NCBI GenBank assembly: GCA_958295665.1
Contig: OY282558.1
Location: 22,567,409 to 22,631,408, forward strand
DNA from: Tipula vernalis
Taxonomy: Eukaryota; Arthropoda; Insecta; Diptera; Tipulidae
Direction: 5' to 3'
DNA: 64,000 nt
The position numbers were made by a program, and so were the translations under genes. Below are positions 22,927-35,558 of the stretch, one piece after another (the stretch's first letter is position 1; every line of letters starts with the position of its first letter). The notes under the pieces were generated by a model. It made no database searches, was not told the DNA's origin, and saw nothing but the letters and a program-made list of their open reading frames with translations.

Positions 22927-24921
22927 GGTCATTTTTATGTCAGGCGAGTTAAATCTTACTTGCGTATTGCGTTTGTTGAGTTTTGTTAAAAACTTCAAAT
23001 CTTTTATGGAAGAAAGAAATATTACGCGGCTTTAACCTAGAACTGTTCGAGATTAATTTTTGTTTATTGAGGTTATATTCCTAATTGGTAATAAACTAAT
23101 AAGGCCTCAATTTGCTCTTCTTTGCAAAGAAGCTCCTTTACAAAAGAATAACAAATATATTTTAATCTCAAAATTATACACAAAGGGTACATAGCCAATT
23201 CTCTCGGGTAAACCATTTAAGACGTCTTTCAGGCTTTATTTCCTTTTATATATGAATTGTTTTATGTTTTTTAGTCACTCAGTCTACCAATTGGAATTAT
23301 TCGTGCATGTTAGTGTAAATAGGTGATATTTGCTTGACCTGATACGCTTTATGCATAGTATATGACCAAAAAAGGCTTCTTTCTTAACAGTTTGCTTTGG
23401 GGTTAAATTGGACCAGATTTTATCAACAGTTTTCAACTAAATTTAAAGATTACATCTTTAACTCAATATAAAAACTGACTCAATCAACCAAAGTTAAGTT
23501 GATCGAACTCAGAATAATTTCAGACCACTTTTAGTCAAGTCATCATTTACATGTTGAATTTAACTCAGATGTTTTCAAAAAGAAGAAAGTGAGAAATTAG
23601 TTCGCTTTATTAAAATTTCGTTGTAATGAATTGTAAAATCTTATTTAACTTCCTTATTACTCAGTTGTTTAGCCATGGTACATTTCCATATAACAAAATT
23701 TCCATTTTAGCGAATGAAAATTTGTTGCGAAAAATTTCGGTAAACTAAAGAAAAGATTTCACTGTACATGTTTATTTATGTACAAATATATGAATTATAT
23801 ATTTTTTGTCTAGGTAATGGTTACTTAATGACGCAAATACTTGATTTTCGTGTTGCATAAATAATTTTGGAAGGTCAGAATACATATTTATATTCACCAT
23901 ATACTAATATATATATATATATATAATGACAAATAAGAAAAGTTTCGTTTGAAAAACGTGACTTGAGTGAGATAATTACATTTCGTTGTAATTGAAAATG
24001 CCGTAATTATCACATAATGGTTACACCTTTTGAATAAAAATAATTTTTAGTTATAGAGGCTAGTTAAACAAAAAAAATTAACGATCAAACGTCATTTTAC
24101 TTTTCTAGAAACGTATTACAGCCATAGAGTACAAACAATTCAACATAATCAATATATGATGTGCTATAAATTACCTACTAAAAAACCAAGCCCCCATTAA
24201 TTACAATAATAATACCCACGAAAGCTAACTGACGCAATTTAACTTTGATATTAACTCATCGTACGATGAAAATTGCTAATTTTGCTTTATTGCTATCAAG
24301 TATGCAATTAATTAATTGTGAATTATTAAATAAACAAATCAGAAACAACTAGATTTTACAGGCATTCGTTTTGTGTTAATCTCGAGACATGGATTGTTTA
24401 CACATATTTTTAAGAGATAAGTGAAATTGATTAGCTTGAGATTTACTTTCTAATGTCAATGAAACAAGTAATGTTACATGTGAATCATTGTTTTGAATTT
24501 AAGTCGTGTGGCATTTGTGTGCCAATCAATCATGTATTAACCTTTTACTAACTCAGCCATGACACATCACGTTGTTTTAATTAGGCCTATCAGGTTTATT
24601 CATAGCAAATCTTTGCCGATTTTTTTTTAATTACTGCTTGCAGTCTCACGCCAAGGAGTCAACCTATTACAATATGTAACTGATTTTAATTTTTTTAAAA
24701 CTCCTTCGAAAGAGTTTTTTTGCAGCATCTGAACAATTTTAATCTCATTTGAAAATGCAGCAGATTAACTTTTTAAAATTTTCGTCTCAATTTTAATCTT
24801 CAAGTTAGATTTCAAATGTTACATTTACCTGCAGCAATGCGTTCAATTTAAAAAGAAATTTACATGAGAGAAAGTCCAGCCGCTATAGGAAAATATTTGT
24901 AAAAGACAATAAATCGTATTT
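22927..24921. other. No gene seen
   Basis: AT-rich. It contains a (TA)n tract at about 23907-23925. Confidence 0.6.
23907..23925. repeat. (TA)n microsatellite
   Basis: About nine TA units. Confidence 0.9.
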
Positions 24922-25180
24922 CTAACAAATGAGTTCTGGCTTTATAAAGGAAAGTGGCATTATCTGGGTACTGATGAAAGAGTAATGAACGATTACCGTC
25001 GCGAACTCTATACCTTCCCTTCCGTTGGCGCTACATTTCATGAAGGAATTGGGCCGCCTTGATACGCGATAACCGAGTGCGGTTAGGTCCCTTTCAACAT
25101 AATCCATCAATCGTTTATGCGGTCTTCCGCGAGTTTCTATCTTATATAGTGTCCGAGGTTGTTGTTGTGAATTCAAAAAT
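24922..25180 (-). pseudogene. Possible C-terminal scrap of a LINE-encoded protein
   Basis: The minus frame contains G-R-P-H-K-R-L-M-D-Y-V-E-R-D-L followed by T-A-L-G. A G-R-P-x-x-R-W-x-D-x-x-x-x-D-L-x-x-L-G pattern is common at the C-terminus of many insect non-LTR retrotransposon proteins. The remaining residues do not extend the resemblance and there is no tail. Chance similarity cannot be excluded. Confidence 0.3.
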
Positions 25181-25409
25181 ATCTGAGCCTCATGTTAAGG
25201 TTACATATATTGCAATAGGATTCTACAGGTTCAACTACTAACCCAACACTAACCACCATGAGGACCACAGCGATCACACTTTAGCCCACCCTTTAACATA
25301 GTAGCTTCTAGCGGCTGTCACGACAAGCATTGTGAGCAGGGGGTTTTGTTTATCCCCTGCAAACCCAGCATCCTGAGCTCTATACCAACAATCGGCAAAT
25401 TTCTGCCCG

Positions 25410-25596
25410 CAAGTCATATTCATAAGCTAAATATAAATTAAGTTACAACCAAAGTTTGTTGCCGTTCCAATGCTCGACACGATCGTTAATAGTGATTGTG
25501 AGGGTTTAAAAAAACATAAATACAGTGAAGTCAAATCTCTTTATAACGAACATTTTCACTATAACGAAGTTTCACAACGCATCCACTAAATCAAAT
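25410..25596. repeat. Dispersed repeat with pogo/Tigger-like end, copy 1
   Basis: From CAAGTCATATTCATAAGC to ACTAAATCAAAT this matches 30054-30310 closely. It contains TA|CAGTGAAGTCAAATCTC followed by TTATAACGAAC, resembling pogo/Tigger termini (CAGTG, a CTC block, TATAACGAA) at a TA site. Relative to the 30-kb copy it lacks about 73 bp between two GTT triplets, the signature of a microhomology deletion. Confidence 0.6.
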
Positions 25597-25709
25597 TTTG
25601 ATTGATTGATTGATTGCGATGTACGATCAAGCATTAAGCAAGTCTCCCGTATTATAAATGCGAATACCACACCACTATACCCATGTTGCAACACGACACC
25701 ATAACTCTC
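25597..25709. repeat. Dispersed repeat (GATT)n plus tail, copy 1
   Basis: Begins with a TTGATTGATTGATTG run and continues through CAAGCATTAAGC and AACACGACACCA. It is repeated at 27376-27498. The 111-residue minus frame across 25572-25907 overlaps this repeat and is not supported as a gene. Confidence 0.65.
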
Positions 25710-27375
25710 CCTTACCAAGGAAATATATACCATCATACTCCACTTTTCATGAAGCCAACATAGCAATACTTCACCCCGTAAAGGAAGGCGCCACATCGAT
25801 AACCACATAAGTCTAATAGTTGTGATATCCGCCCCTGGCCAGGCCGCCGTCGTACACCTTTTAACATATAACAAAATCGAGGGATGGGAAAGGAATGTTA
25901 GCAACAAAGACTCAACCCGGTTCCAGACACCTAAGTAGTTGATAGTTAGTAAATTGGTTAGTAATATATTTTTAGTAATTTATTTAGCACATGACAATAC
26001 AATTTAAAGTTCATCTACTGCTCCAACTCCTGTAAGGTTGTTTCAGGTTCTTCAAGACATTCCTAAATTTAAAATATGCATTAATTCTTTATAATAACTA
26101 TTTTAAAATTAATTAAGTATAAATTTGATTCTCTGAAATAAATTCTAACTCAATCCCTATGTACCACAAATAAATAACCATTAATAGTTTGACAATCACT
26201 CAACCAACTACCATCTGGCCATCGTGCTGTCATCACAGCCATTGTCATCATGGTCGAGTTTCTCAGGAGTGTTCTAAACTAAAACCATTTTAAGTAACCA
26301 ATATGAATACTAATACCAAAAACTATCATTAACAATTATACCAACAAGTATGAACATTAACACCAGTACCAACACCAATACCAACACCCACTTCAATACC
26401 AATACCAACCTCAACCATAATATTAAGCCATATGAATAATTTAACATCAACAATAAAATTCTACGGGAATGTTCAAAAAATTATAAATTGCCAAGTTATA
26501 ATTCAAATTCACAGCACTTGTTTCATTTGCCACCCACCGTTCTCCTGTAGATAGTTAATTAATGGTTTACCTACTGCAACTAGATTCAAAAATAAAAGCT
26601 GAAAAAATATATATTTTATATATTTAACCATGCTATTAAAAATTCAACTACATAATCGGCAATTTCCTAAAAATCTTGCAAAAGAATAATTATAATGCTT
26701 AAATTACTTATTTATTTAGTCAGTTAATGATGTTTAAATTAATTATTATATACTACTCAAAAGGTTTAGAATATTAATCGTTTAGTTAAGCACTACATGT
26801 ACCTATATATGATATTTACTAATAAGACTCAAATAGAGTTTCCCAGGTTTCTCTGAAAACTAAATTGCTTTACTACTTAATTAATACATCATTAGTTAGT
26901 AATAAATAAAAATAAAATAGATATCACAAGGCAATACAATTTCTACGATACATATCTGCTGTATGCTTAGCGTTTCTGGGGGTTGAGCGAGAATTCACCA
27001 ATATTTCTGTAGCTTGGAGACGATCTAACAATTATATATAATTTAGTATAATTTATAACAACCACACCATCAGACAAAATACTTGAACAAACTATGACAC
27101 TTTGATATAATTAAATTCAACAAACCAAAAAGTGCTGAAATGTTTCCATCAATACCTCAAATATTCTTGCAATGTAATATAGTATACAATATCATATAAA
27201 AAGAAATTTCCCCTATCATAGGTAACGTGCGATGCTGTTCATTCAATTATTATATTGTTTCAATCTACATATATAAATTACAATTTAACACTAATAAAGT
27301 GATTGATTTCAGCAGAAGATTTTTTTGTCACCTTAGAACAACATTTTTAACTATCTTTATACAGGCATTGTTATG
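25710..27375. other. No gene seen
   Basis: AT-rich DNA with one CA-rich tandem tract, listed separately. Confidence 0.55.
26336..26416. repeat. Imperfect (ACCAAT/ACCAAC) tandem repeat
   Basis: Degenerate units of ATACCAAC and ACACCAAT type over about 80 bp. Confidence 0.75.
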
Positions 27376-27498
27376 TTTGATTGATTGATTAATTGATCGC
27401 TTGCAATGCACGGTCAAGCATTAAGCCAGTCCCCCATATCATAAATGCGAATATACCACCCCACTATACCCATGTCACAACACGACACCACAACTCTC
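27376..27498. repeat. Dispersed repeat (GATT)n plus tail, copy 2
   Basis: Same orientation and order as 25597-25709, with about 85 percent identity by eye. Confidence 0.65.
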
Positions 27499-30053
27499 AT
27501 ACACAGCATTACCTTAAAGATGATAAATTAATAAGGAAGAAATGTCAAGAAAGTATTAAACAGGATTGGGAGTTCAGCTTTCGAGAATTGTATTTTTTTA
27601 TAATGAGTTTAAATTTTTGTAAGTTATTTACCAAAAGGAACGTTTGATAATTTCTGAACAATTTGCTCGATATAGTCAAATAAAATATCAAACCCATAAT
27701 GAGCGGTATCTTTAGGAATATTAAGGCTTCAAACAGTTGAAATCATAGTTCGCACTTTGGCTTAAATAACTGTGGATGGAATAAATGAGAAGCCTTCTGC
27801 GACAAATCAGCCGGATGGATTAAGGAATAATCAAGTGAAAGCCATATGGGTTCCATCATCCACACCTTCATTACGTTTAACAAATTTTCCTAGCTGAATC
27901 CAAGTAGTTATGTTCGTGTGTTATTTCTTGAATATTTAAGTAAATTCGAGTAAATAATATCTGAGTGTCAGCAACGAATGGTGTTGGCAAATGCAAAATT
28001 GTATAAACTAATCTCAACCCCTCAACTTTGTGAAAATTCAAACAAGCCCTTCAAAGGAACATGACGAGAAACTCTATGTTGTAAATTGTCATATTTACCT
28101 TGAATAAGTATTTTTAAACTGGTTAGCTACCGGCTTTCTAGGAGGCTTTTTAGGAGGTTCAAGAACAAAGAATGTGAGCTATTAAGCTTTGAATATGATG
28201 CGAGTTATTAGTAAAACCATGGTAATTTGTGCAAAAGCTCTAAACCTCATATTACCAGTAGGATGGTAAAGAATTGAGGATACAAATTTGGATAGATTAT
28301 CTATATTAAAAAAATGGATCCACTATTCATTTCCACTTTATAAATGAAATGGGAAACAAAGATAAAAGCAACAACGTTCAATGGCCCCTTTAATCCCTGT
28401 TACATCATCATCCATCAATACCAATAATTAGATTTCTTTCGACCACCAATTTTTTCAGGTTTTTGAATAGTCCCAATAATTTCCGACTTGAAGACGTCAG
28501 CCATCCGCAATGATGATGAGCAACACATTAGACAAATAATTCTACTCCCAAAAATCATAATTAAAATATTAAGGAAAACTTTAAGAAAAAACACGAACAA
28601 ACTTTACATAAAAACTCTCTGATTTCAAATTTAATGTTACGATCAAATTTCTAATTAAATTTTATCAGACAACATCGAAAACACACAAAAAATTGGTTAT
28701 TCCAGAATTCTAGTGCAACTTTTCACCACTAGGTAACACAATGACAGATTTGCACTCAAACCCTCCCGGCGCTAAAATGTATACATCAAAAGTATTTCGT
28801 TTACGAACAGTTTACGAAAGGTTCCCATTACAACACACCACTACATCCACACTCTCCATACACAGTGCTATCAATTATATCCTGCGTATTCGCTTTATTT
28901 TCAATCCTCTTTGTACAAATCAAATTAAAGTTGTCGTATTGTGAAAATATAAAAACTTCTGACAACCATTGTTAGCCCCTCGTGGCATTCAAGATCAGCA
29001 CCACATCCCCAATATCGTATAAAAATCATTACAATGATCATTTTGAAAGGTATTTAAGCAATACTCGAAGTACCTCATCTTTGACTGAAACATTCTATTT
29101 CACTTTAGAAGATCAAATTAAATGAAGCAGGTATTAAATTATAAAAAAACCGCCTTCCCTAAATATTTAATGCACAAGCGAGAATATTTTTTTTTATCGG
29201 AAAATTTCTGTAGGACCAATAGACAGTTCACAGGTACTGTAAATACTACTAGTATTAATTCAGTAGTCTTGTAAAGCAAACTAAATGGCATTGGTGCGAC
29301 AGTTACAGTTCCGAAAACTTGATGAATTTGATGATTCAAACCAATTGATTTTGAAGGAATCTAAATGCGCGTTGGCTGGCATGTTTTTGTCATTCCCCAT
29401 ATACATATAACATGACAAAACATACAAACATTTCGTGTTTTTTTCACTTAATATGTATACAAAGAACCGCTATATCGACTCTGTATATATCCAACCAAAT
29501 AATCATATAATAATCAATAAAAATATGTAAATAAAAATAAAGAGCAATAAATTTTTCACACATTCATATTCCATGTACATAATGTACAAAGACCAGTCCA
29601 TGCAATATGAATTATACCTCGTAAAAAAGTCCCGTTAGAATTTTTTTTGTAACACAAACTACCAGTTTGTGTCCATCTTGATTTGATCACTGTTTTAATC
29701 TAATCAACACTACACTACAACTATTTTACACATCACTACACTTTATGTACATATAAGAACACTGAGAAACCTAAGCTGCACATAAAACACTAATTTAGCC
29801 AACATATTTTCCTAAAATCTAAAGATTTGAATATGTACACTCTAACACAAACACAATCACATTTTCCATTTACGTATAAATTTCACTGCATTCCTTTTTC
29901 TTTCTTAAACATTATAATTTTCTCTTTTCACTTGTTTTATAAACTATTATCACTTTAAACTAAACTACTTTAAACTAAATAAATAAATAAAAATAAAAAT
30001 TTTAATTCCGAAAAACACGTCCGTCTTCTTCAAGAGTTGACGTCCGACCCCAT
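27499..30053. other. No gene seen
   Basis: Short frames at 28415-28600, 28741-28944 and 29139-29339 match nothing known to me. Part of this stretch (27.7-28.4 kb) is less AT-biased than its surroundings, but no frame persists. Confidence 0.5.
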
Positions 30054-30310
30054 CAAGTCATATTCATAAGCTAAATATAAATTAAGTTACAACCAAAGTT
30101 TGTTGCCGTTGTTTCATTTGTTGGCATAACAAAATAAACTATGCTGATCTAAAAACATTTTTTATTCAGCTGTTGTCGTGTAAAGTTCCAATGCTCGACA
30201 GATCGTTAATAGTGATTGTGAGGGTTTAAAAAAATACAGTGAAGTCAAATCTCTTTATAACGAACATTTTCGGTATAACGAAGTTTCACAACGCATTCAC
30301 TAAATCAAAT
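30054..30310. repeat. Dispersed repeat with pogo/Tigger-like end, copy 2
   Basis: The fuller copy of the 25410-25596 repeat. TACAGTGAAG begins at 30235, and the terminus continues TCTTTATAACGAAC, then GGTATAACGAAGTTTC. No opposite terminus was found within reach. Confidence 0.6.
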
Positions 30311-33300
30311 GTTTAAAAATTCGAACCTTTTTATATCCTTTATATTAACTTCACCTGCTTGATTGCTTGCTTGAGTGTCCTTACGATCTTCAAGTTCAAA
30401 ATTGACCCACTTCCCGTGATCCTCTCGCGCTGAAATTTTGCACATCGACTTTTGTCACCTAACAATACTTTTTGGCAAAATTTCAGTTCGATCAACATAC
30501 TATAACTAAGTTTTTTCTTTAATTTTCAATTTAAAAAATTCAATCTATTAGTGTTCCAAATGTTTCTTCAAGTAAGTTTAAAATTCAAATTTGTTTTTTG
30601 AATGACCCTTACTCATTGAATTTTAAATTTTAGTCATGGTGAAGAAGGTCGAAACTGAATTGCAATCGACCGAGTCTTATATATAAAGGATATATAGTCA
30701 AAAACTTTGTTTTTACGGGTTGTGTGTTTTTTAAATTATACAAGTACTTGTACGAGTAAAAATTAAAAATTCTTTACGAAGGCTAGGTGGCCCAAAATTA
30801 TCTGGCCGACAACCTAAAGGAGCCAAACTATTATTAGGGCTCTAGTAGGTTCCTAATGTGGCTTTACTACATGCGGAATTTTACCTAAACTTTGTGAACC
30901 ACATCTTTAAAAGTTGTGAATCAAATTGTAAATAACTCAACTCTAATAAAAGGGATTATTTACTCAATCCAACACCAACATCACAGTTTTTACTTGCAAT
31001 TTAGAATTTATATTAAAATTAATGTCTTTAAGAAAAAGCGGGCAACCAAAATAGAACGAGTTTAATGTTTTTAAGTAATAAAATAGTTCATTTCCGATAT
31101 AAGTTAATTTGATATCAATAGATAATATCAAACTCACTCAATCTGGAGTTGAGTGTTTGTGTGCAATAACAATCTCAGGTTTGGTGTTATTAGCTGATGG
31201 TGCACCAGACGGCATAGGAAGCTAGAAGAACCTTACTGAAATTTAATAATATTATTTCAAATTTAAAGGGCTTTTAATTTACAGTTTTTTGAAGCAAATA
31301 AACAGATTTCTTATAAATTCCTTCTAAATTTAACTTAAAATCCAAACTGACTTATTTTATCCTTTATAACACAGTAGAAACCTTTCCATCTTTAGAAATA
31401 CGTCACAAGTAGCACCATAAAACAAAAATTCGAACATTTTTTACAAGAAATGCAAACATTTTCTGGCATTTTTATTATTCCATTAATTAAACTATTTTGA
31501 CTATCAACACTCAAAATCAATAACAACATTATAGAGTTATGTCATGACACTACTGAGGTAGAAAGAGAAGTTTCCAAAAACTTATGCTGTTTCACGCTAA
31601 TTTCCAATTGGAACCTTAGTTAGAACTGTTATAAATTATATTATTATCTGGTATACAAAAACTCTACGAAAGGTCGGTGAACTTTAATTTGAACTTACTG
31701 TTTAACACAACATTCAGGGCATAGTACAATGTACGCAGGGTAAACATGCAACTTTAATGTCGTTTGGTGAATTATTCTAGAACCAAGGTTTATTAGTATT
31801 TATCGATAAATGATGAACGGCCGCTGTCTAAATCACTCGAAATGTGTTGAAGGGAAATAAACTGAAAACTAAACCAATTATGTAGGCATAAAAGATTAAG
31901 CCAACTTCCTATAAGATTTTATGAATAGATAATGTGTAATAAAACGGATTCTTCTTACCATAATAGTCGTGTAGAGCCAATCGATTCTTAATCCTTATAC
32001 ATATCTCTTTGAAAAATTAGTCGCATCAGGATTGTTGAAAATATTGGTAGGCCTAGTCACCTAAAAATTGTAAATTTGATTCAACATTCTGTCAAACTCA
32101 AATGAAAAGATTCAGTGATTGTTTATCTTGACTTACCTGACAGAATCGTCTTTTGAAAATAAAACTAATTATTTGTCTGATTGCCAGTTTATTAATTCTT
32201 TTTTTTTTGATACACAACAACGGATTTCTATTTTATTTAGTAGGTAAATTTGAAAATATCAATAATTAGTTTTGTATTTTTTTTTTTTTTGTTTATGACA
32301 TGAAGTACAAATATTTAAAAAAAATGTTATTAATAATTTTGTAATTTTTGTAATTTTGGTATCTAATTGAATACATTGACGACGATGAAATATTTGTACT
32401 TTTATTTTTTTTTTTTTTTGTTAATATACCATATGTATATATATATCGAACAAATAATTTTGTAGTTTAGAATACATAGGTAGTATGTACATTAAATATA
32501 TTGATCAAAAAAAATAAAAAGTGTGTACCCGGAGTAGCCTGGGCACACTAGAAGATAGAACAATTAAAAAGGTTAAAAAATACTGTTATACATAATTTGT
32601 ACGCTTTGTGATGATTTATGCTAGTTTCACACCAGGAGAACAGAATAAAAATAAAAAATCAAAGTCAGTTGATCGCTCTCAAATAAATTCTGACAAAATT
32701 TGATAAATTATGACGCGAACCTAACGATTTTCAAAAATTTTTAATTCGCTAAAGTAGTTAACTACTTTTAAAGTCCTATGGTGTGTAGAGCTAGTATTAA
32801 TTTCGAAATTGATAAGTAAATAATAATTTAAAAAAATATTTATTTCGCTTTAATACAAAATCACGAAATTTTTTATTTTTTTCTTCTAAAACCATTTTTA
32901 AATTTTGTCGAGTGCATTGTTTTGAACGCGAAGTTTTATGAATATCCCAGATTTTTAAAAATTGGTATGCATAATGAATTTAAGATTAGCATAAATATTG
33001 GCACTATCTACAAGAGAATTCAACATTAATCATAACATAACATTCTAATGACGAGACGAAGAAATATCTACACATACATAATACAATTAGGCAACAACCA
33101 TACAAAAAAATGTATTTCCAATTAATAAAATCTTGTTCCAAAAATTCAAAGAAATTGATCCAGAATTTCCCTAAAAATCGTAGAACTAATTGTATTCTTA
33201 TCATTCAAGTCTAAATTCGTATAAGTTTGCGGACATTAAAATTTTGTCGATAGAAAGTTGTTATGGACATGTTACGAAAATAATGAATAAGTAGCCGCTT

Positions 33301-33585
33301 CAAGACCAATAAAATATCGTATTTGGGATCCTTAATTATTTGTTTTAAGGAATTTAATATAAATGCAAATGATTAAGATGATTTTTGAGGAATGTTCTTT
33401 GGTATAGGGATTATTCATGAAACCCTGAAACGGTGTCAGCTAAATTCATATTCTCAATTTCACATAAAGGGTTTGAAAAATAAAATATAACAAACTAAAA
33501 ATAAATTTAAAAACAAACATTAAAATAAATATGTTAACACCGTTTCATTTTTTCTTGCTATGGCGGCGCGCCTACCCAAAATTCT
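30311..33585. other. Intergenic DNA; may include the 3' UTR of the ZAD gene
   Basis: No coding frame is supported. Minus-strand AATAAA-type signals exist (for example near 32870), but none can be assigned without transcripts. The minus frame at 33004-33204 has no recognisable motif. Confidence 0.5.
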
Positions 33586-34980
33586 TTAAAAATTACCCGG
33601 GCGCTTATTATTAAAATATTTCGACGAGGACGTTGGCGGCGGTGGAAGTGGCACAAGTTTTAAATTGGTATAGGAATTATTTTGATTATGATGTTTATTT
33701 AGCAAATGCTGATCTAAATGGCCAACAGTTAAAAATCGTTTACCACACTTGATACATGGTATGGTTTTATATTTGTCAGTTAAATTTTCAGTCTTTTGCT
33801 TATTATTACTACTAGAGTTACTATTATTATTAGTAAAATAACCTGAGAATATTGATGATACATCAATTAAATTATCTTCCGATTCGATCATTTCGATTAG
33901 CTTCTCGTTTGTAATTGAATTAAAATTAATTATTGTAGTATCACCGTGATTAAAATCGTTATTCGATTTTGATAAATTTGTTAACGCTGCAGCAACAGTA
34001 GGAACCTCTGTATTATCATTATGATGCTTATAATTATGGATTTCTAGACACGATAACGATTCAAATGTTACATCACAATTCGAACATCGAATTTTATATG
34101 TTGACGGGGATGATGTGGATGAGGATCCTGATGCGGTTTCATCTGAACACATCTTATCATTACTATCAATGAATTTTATAATATTATCCAATCGCCGATT
34201 AATCTCATTTGTCGCATCAACATTTTTTGGTATGATATCGGGAAAATCAAAATCATTTGAATATTTCACTAAAAGGATAACATTCTCTTTAAGTATCATA
34301 AGAGTTTTTTGTATAAATTGTTTTGATGTTATCTGGTTATTTTCTTTGTTCGTATGTATATAATTCAGTTCCCATATGAATATAATAAGCTTCCGTTCGA
34401 CACATTCGTTAATATGCTGATCATAAGTATCTTTAAACATATATCGCCTTTTGCAATATTTACATTTACGTTCTTTATAGGCCAACTCGGGCGTATCTCC
34501 TGTATCGCCATCCTCTTCATTCGAATTCGTCTCAATTAAATCCCACGGTGGTGTAAATATTGGTGCCACTGCTGTACCCTTATTCGATAAATACTCTTCG
34601 AAATTAATTTTTACACTCGCCGTTGATTTTAAATTATTATATAAATTAAAATTATTTTTAAAAAATTTATCATTATTTTGCAAATTTGATCCAGAATTAT
34701 TATTTTCATTAATTTTATCACTTATTTTAGTAGCCTTAACTAGTAAATTATTTAACACAGTTGATGTTGCATTGTTGCTGGTTTTATTAAATTGTTGCAC
34801 CAAGTTCGTACCAACATGTTTTTGTTGTAATGATGGGGACGTACATTTCCTTTGTAAATCTAGCGCTTTCATTAAACTATTTGTATTATTTAAAGTTTGT
34901 TCCCTAAATGAATATGCATGCTTTAAATATGATATACATATTTCACATATTTTTTGGGGTAATCCATCATCTTTATTGAT
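33586..34980 (-). CDS. ZAD-C2H2 zinc-finger transcription factor, exon 2
   Basis: The acceptor TTCTAG|ATC at 34981 joins exon 1 in phase 0, giving a protein of about 519 residues. The exon begins with the rest of the ZAD: L-P-Q-K-I-C-E-I-C (Cys 67 and 70), then the Y-S-F-R-E helix typical of the domain end. A long Asn/Ser/Lys-rich linker follows. Three fingers come next: residues 228-248 (C-x2-C-x12-H-x3-C, a C2HC variant), 354-375 and 464-486 (classical C2H2). They are widely spaced instead of forming a tandem array, and the C-terminus is Pro/Ser-rich. The expected role is a nuclear sequence-specific DNA-binding protein; the specific gene cannot be named. The SINE and LINE insertions lie just upstream of its start. 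Confidence 0.85.
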   Translation of the reverse strand: MNKDDGLPQKICEICISYLKHAYSFREQTLNNTNSLMKALDLQRKCTSPSLQQKHVGTNLVQQFNKTSNNATSTVLNNLLVKATKISDKINENNNSGSNLQNNDKFFKNNFNLYNNLKSTASVKINFEEYLSNKGTAVAPIFTPPWDLIETNSNEEDGDTGDTPELAYKERKCKYCKRRYMFKDTYDQHINECVERKLIIFIWELNYIHTNKENNQITSKQFIQKTLMILKENVILLVKYSNDFDFPDIIPKNVDATNEINRRLDNIIKFIDSNDKMCSDETASGSSSTSSPSTYKIRCSNCDVTFESLSCLEIHNYKHHNDNTEVPTVAAALTNLSKSNNDFNHGDTTIINFNSITNEKLIEMIESEDNLIDVSSIFSGYFTNNNSNSSSNNKQKTENLTDKYKTIPCIKCGKRFLTVGHLDQHLLNKHHNQNNSYTNLKLVPLPPPPTSSSKYFNNKRPGNF

Positions 34981-35064
34981 CTAGAATTGAAGTAAAGCAC
35001 AAAATAAACAACGACGCAATATTATGAAATACTCGAGGGCATATAAGTACAATATGGGACTCAC
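34981..35064 (-). other. Intron of the ZAD gene (84 bp)
   Basis: Donor GTGAGT and acceptor TTCTAG with a T-rich run. The frame on both sides joins two halves of a known domain. Confidence 0.85.
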
Positions 35065-35229
35065 CGAAAGTCCAGTAATTTCACTAATTAATTCCGAAAT
35101 ATTTTTCTTCCAATGTGTATGCTCCAGCAAATTTTCATGCAAAAATATCGGGATGGGTAGGAAAAGATCAAATTCTCCACGTCCAGAACAAACGCGACAC
35201 AATCCAGTCGATTTTTCCCTTTTGTTCAT
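35065..35229 (-). CDS. ZAD zinc-finger protein, exon 1
   Basis: The first coding exon, 55 codons, starts at ATG 35229 (context AATAATG). It encodes the first half of a ZAD (zf-AD) domain with L-C-R-V-C (Cys 11 and 14). The frame ends at TCG|GTGAGT, a strong donor in phase 0. ZAD domains bind one zinc through two C-x2-C pairs and mediate dimerisation of insect transcription factors. The second Cys pair is in exon 2, across an 84-bp intron. An intron inside the ZAD is consistent with the domain being otherwise intact. Confidence 0.85.
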
Positions 35230-35558
35230 TATTATCTGTTCGATGCAACTTTCACTTTATTTTTTTATATGTATATATTTATTTGATTTGGTACGATTAT
35301 ATATTAATGATAATTTGTACAGATAACATATAACACTTAAAATATATTTAGAATTTTTTTCGTATCACAAATTAAAAATAATAAAAAAGAAGTAAAAATA
35401 TTTTTTTTAATTTTCTTTAAGTTTTTTCTGAAGCCACCATTTGTAAAAATATTATGATTTATTTGGGTTGCGTACAGTAGGGTTGGGCTTTATAATTATT
35501 TTTAGTTCGTGGAATAGACGATTGGAGCGGTGTTAACAGTAAGTATTAATTTTTAAAG

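Noticed and set aside
25572..25907. 111-codon minus-strand frame
   Set aside because: It spans the junction of two dispersed repeats, has no recognisable motif and contains a (GATT)n-derived N-Q-S-like stretch.
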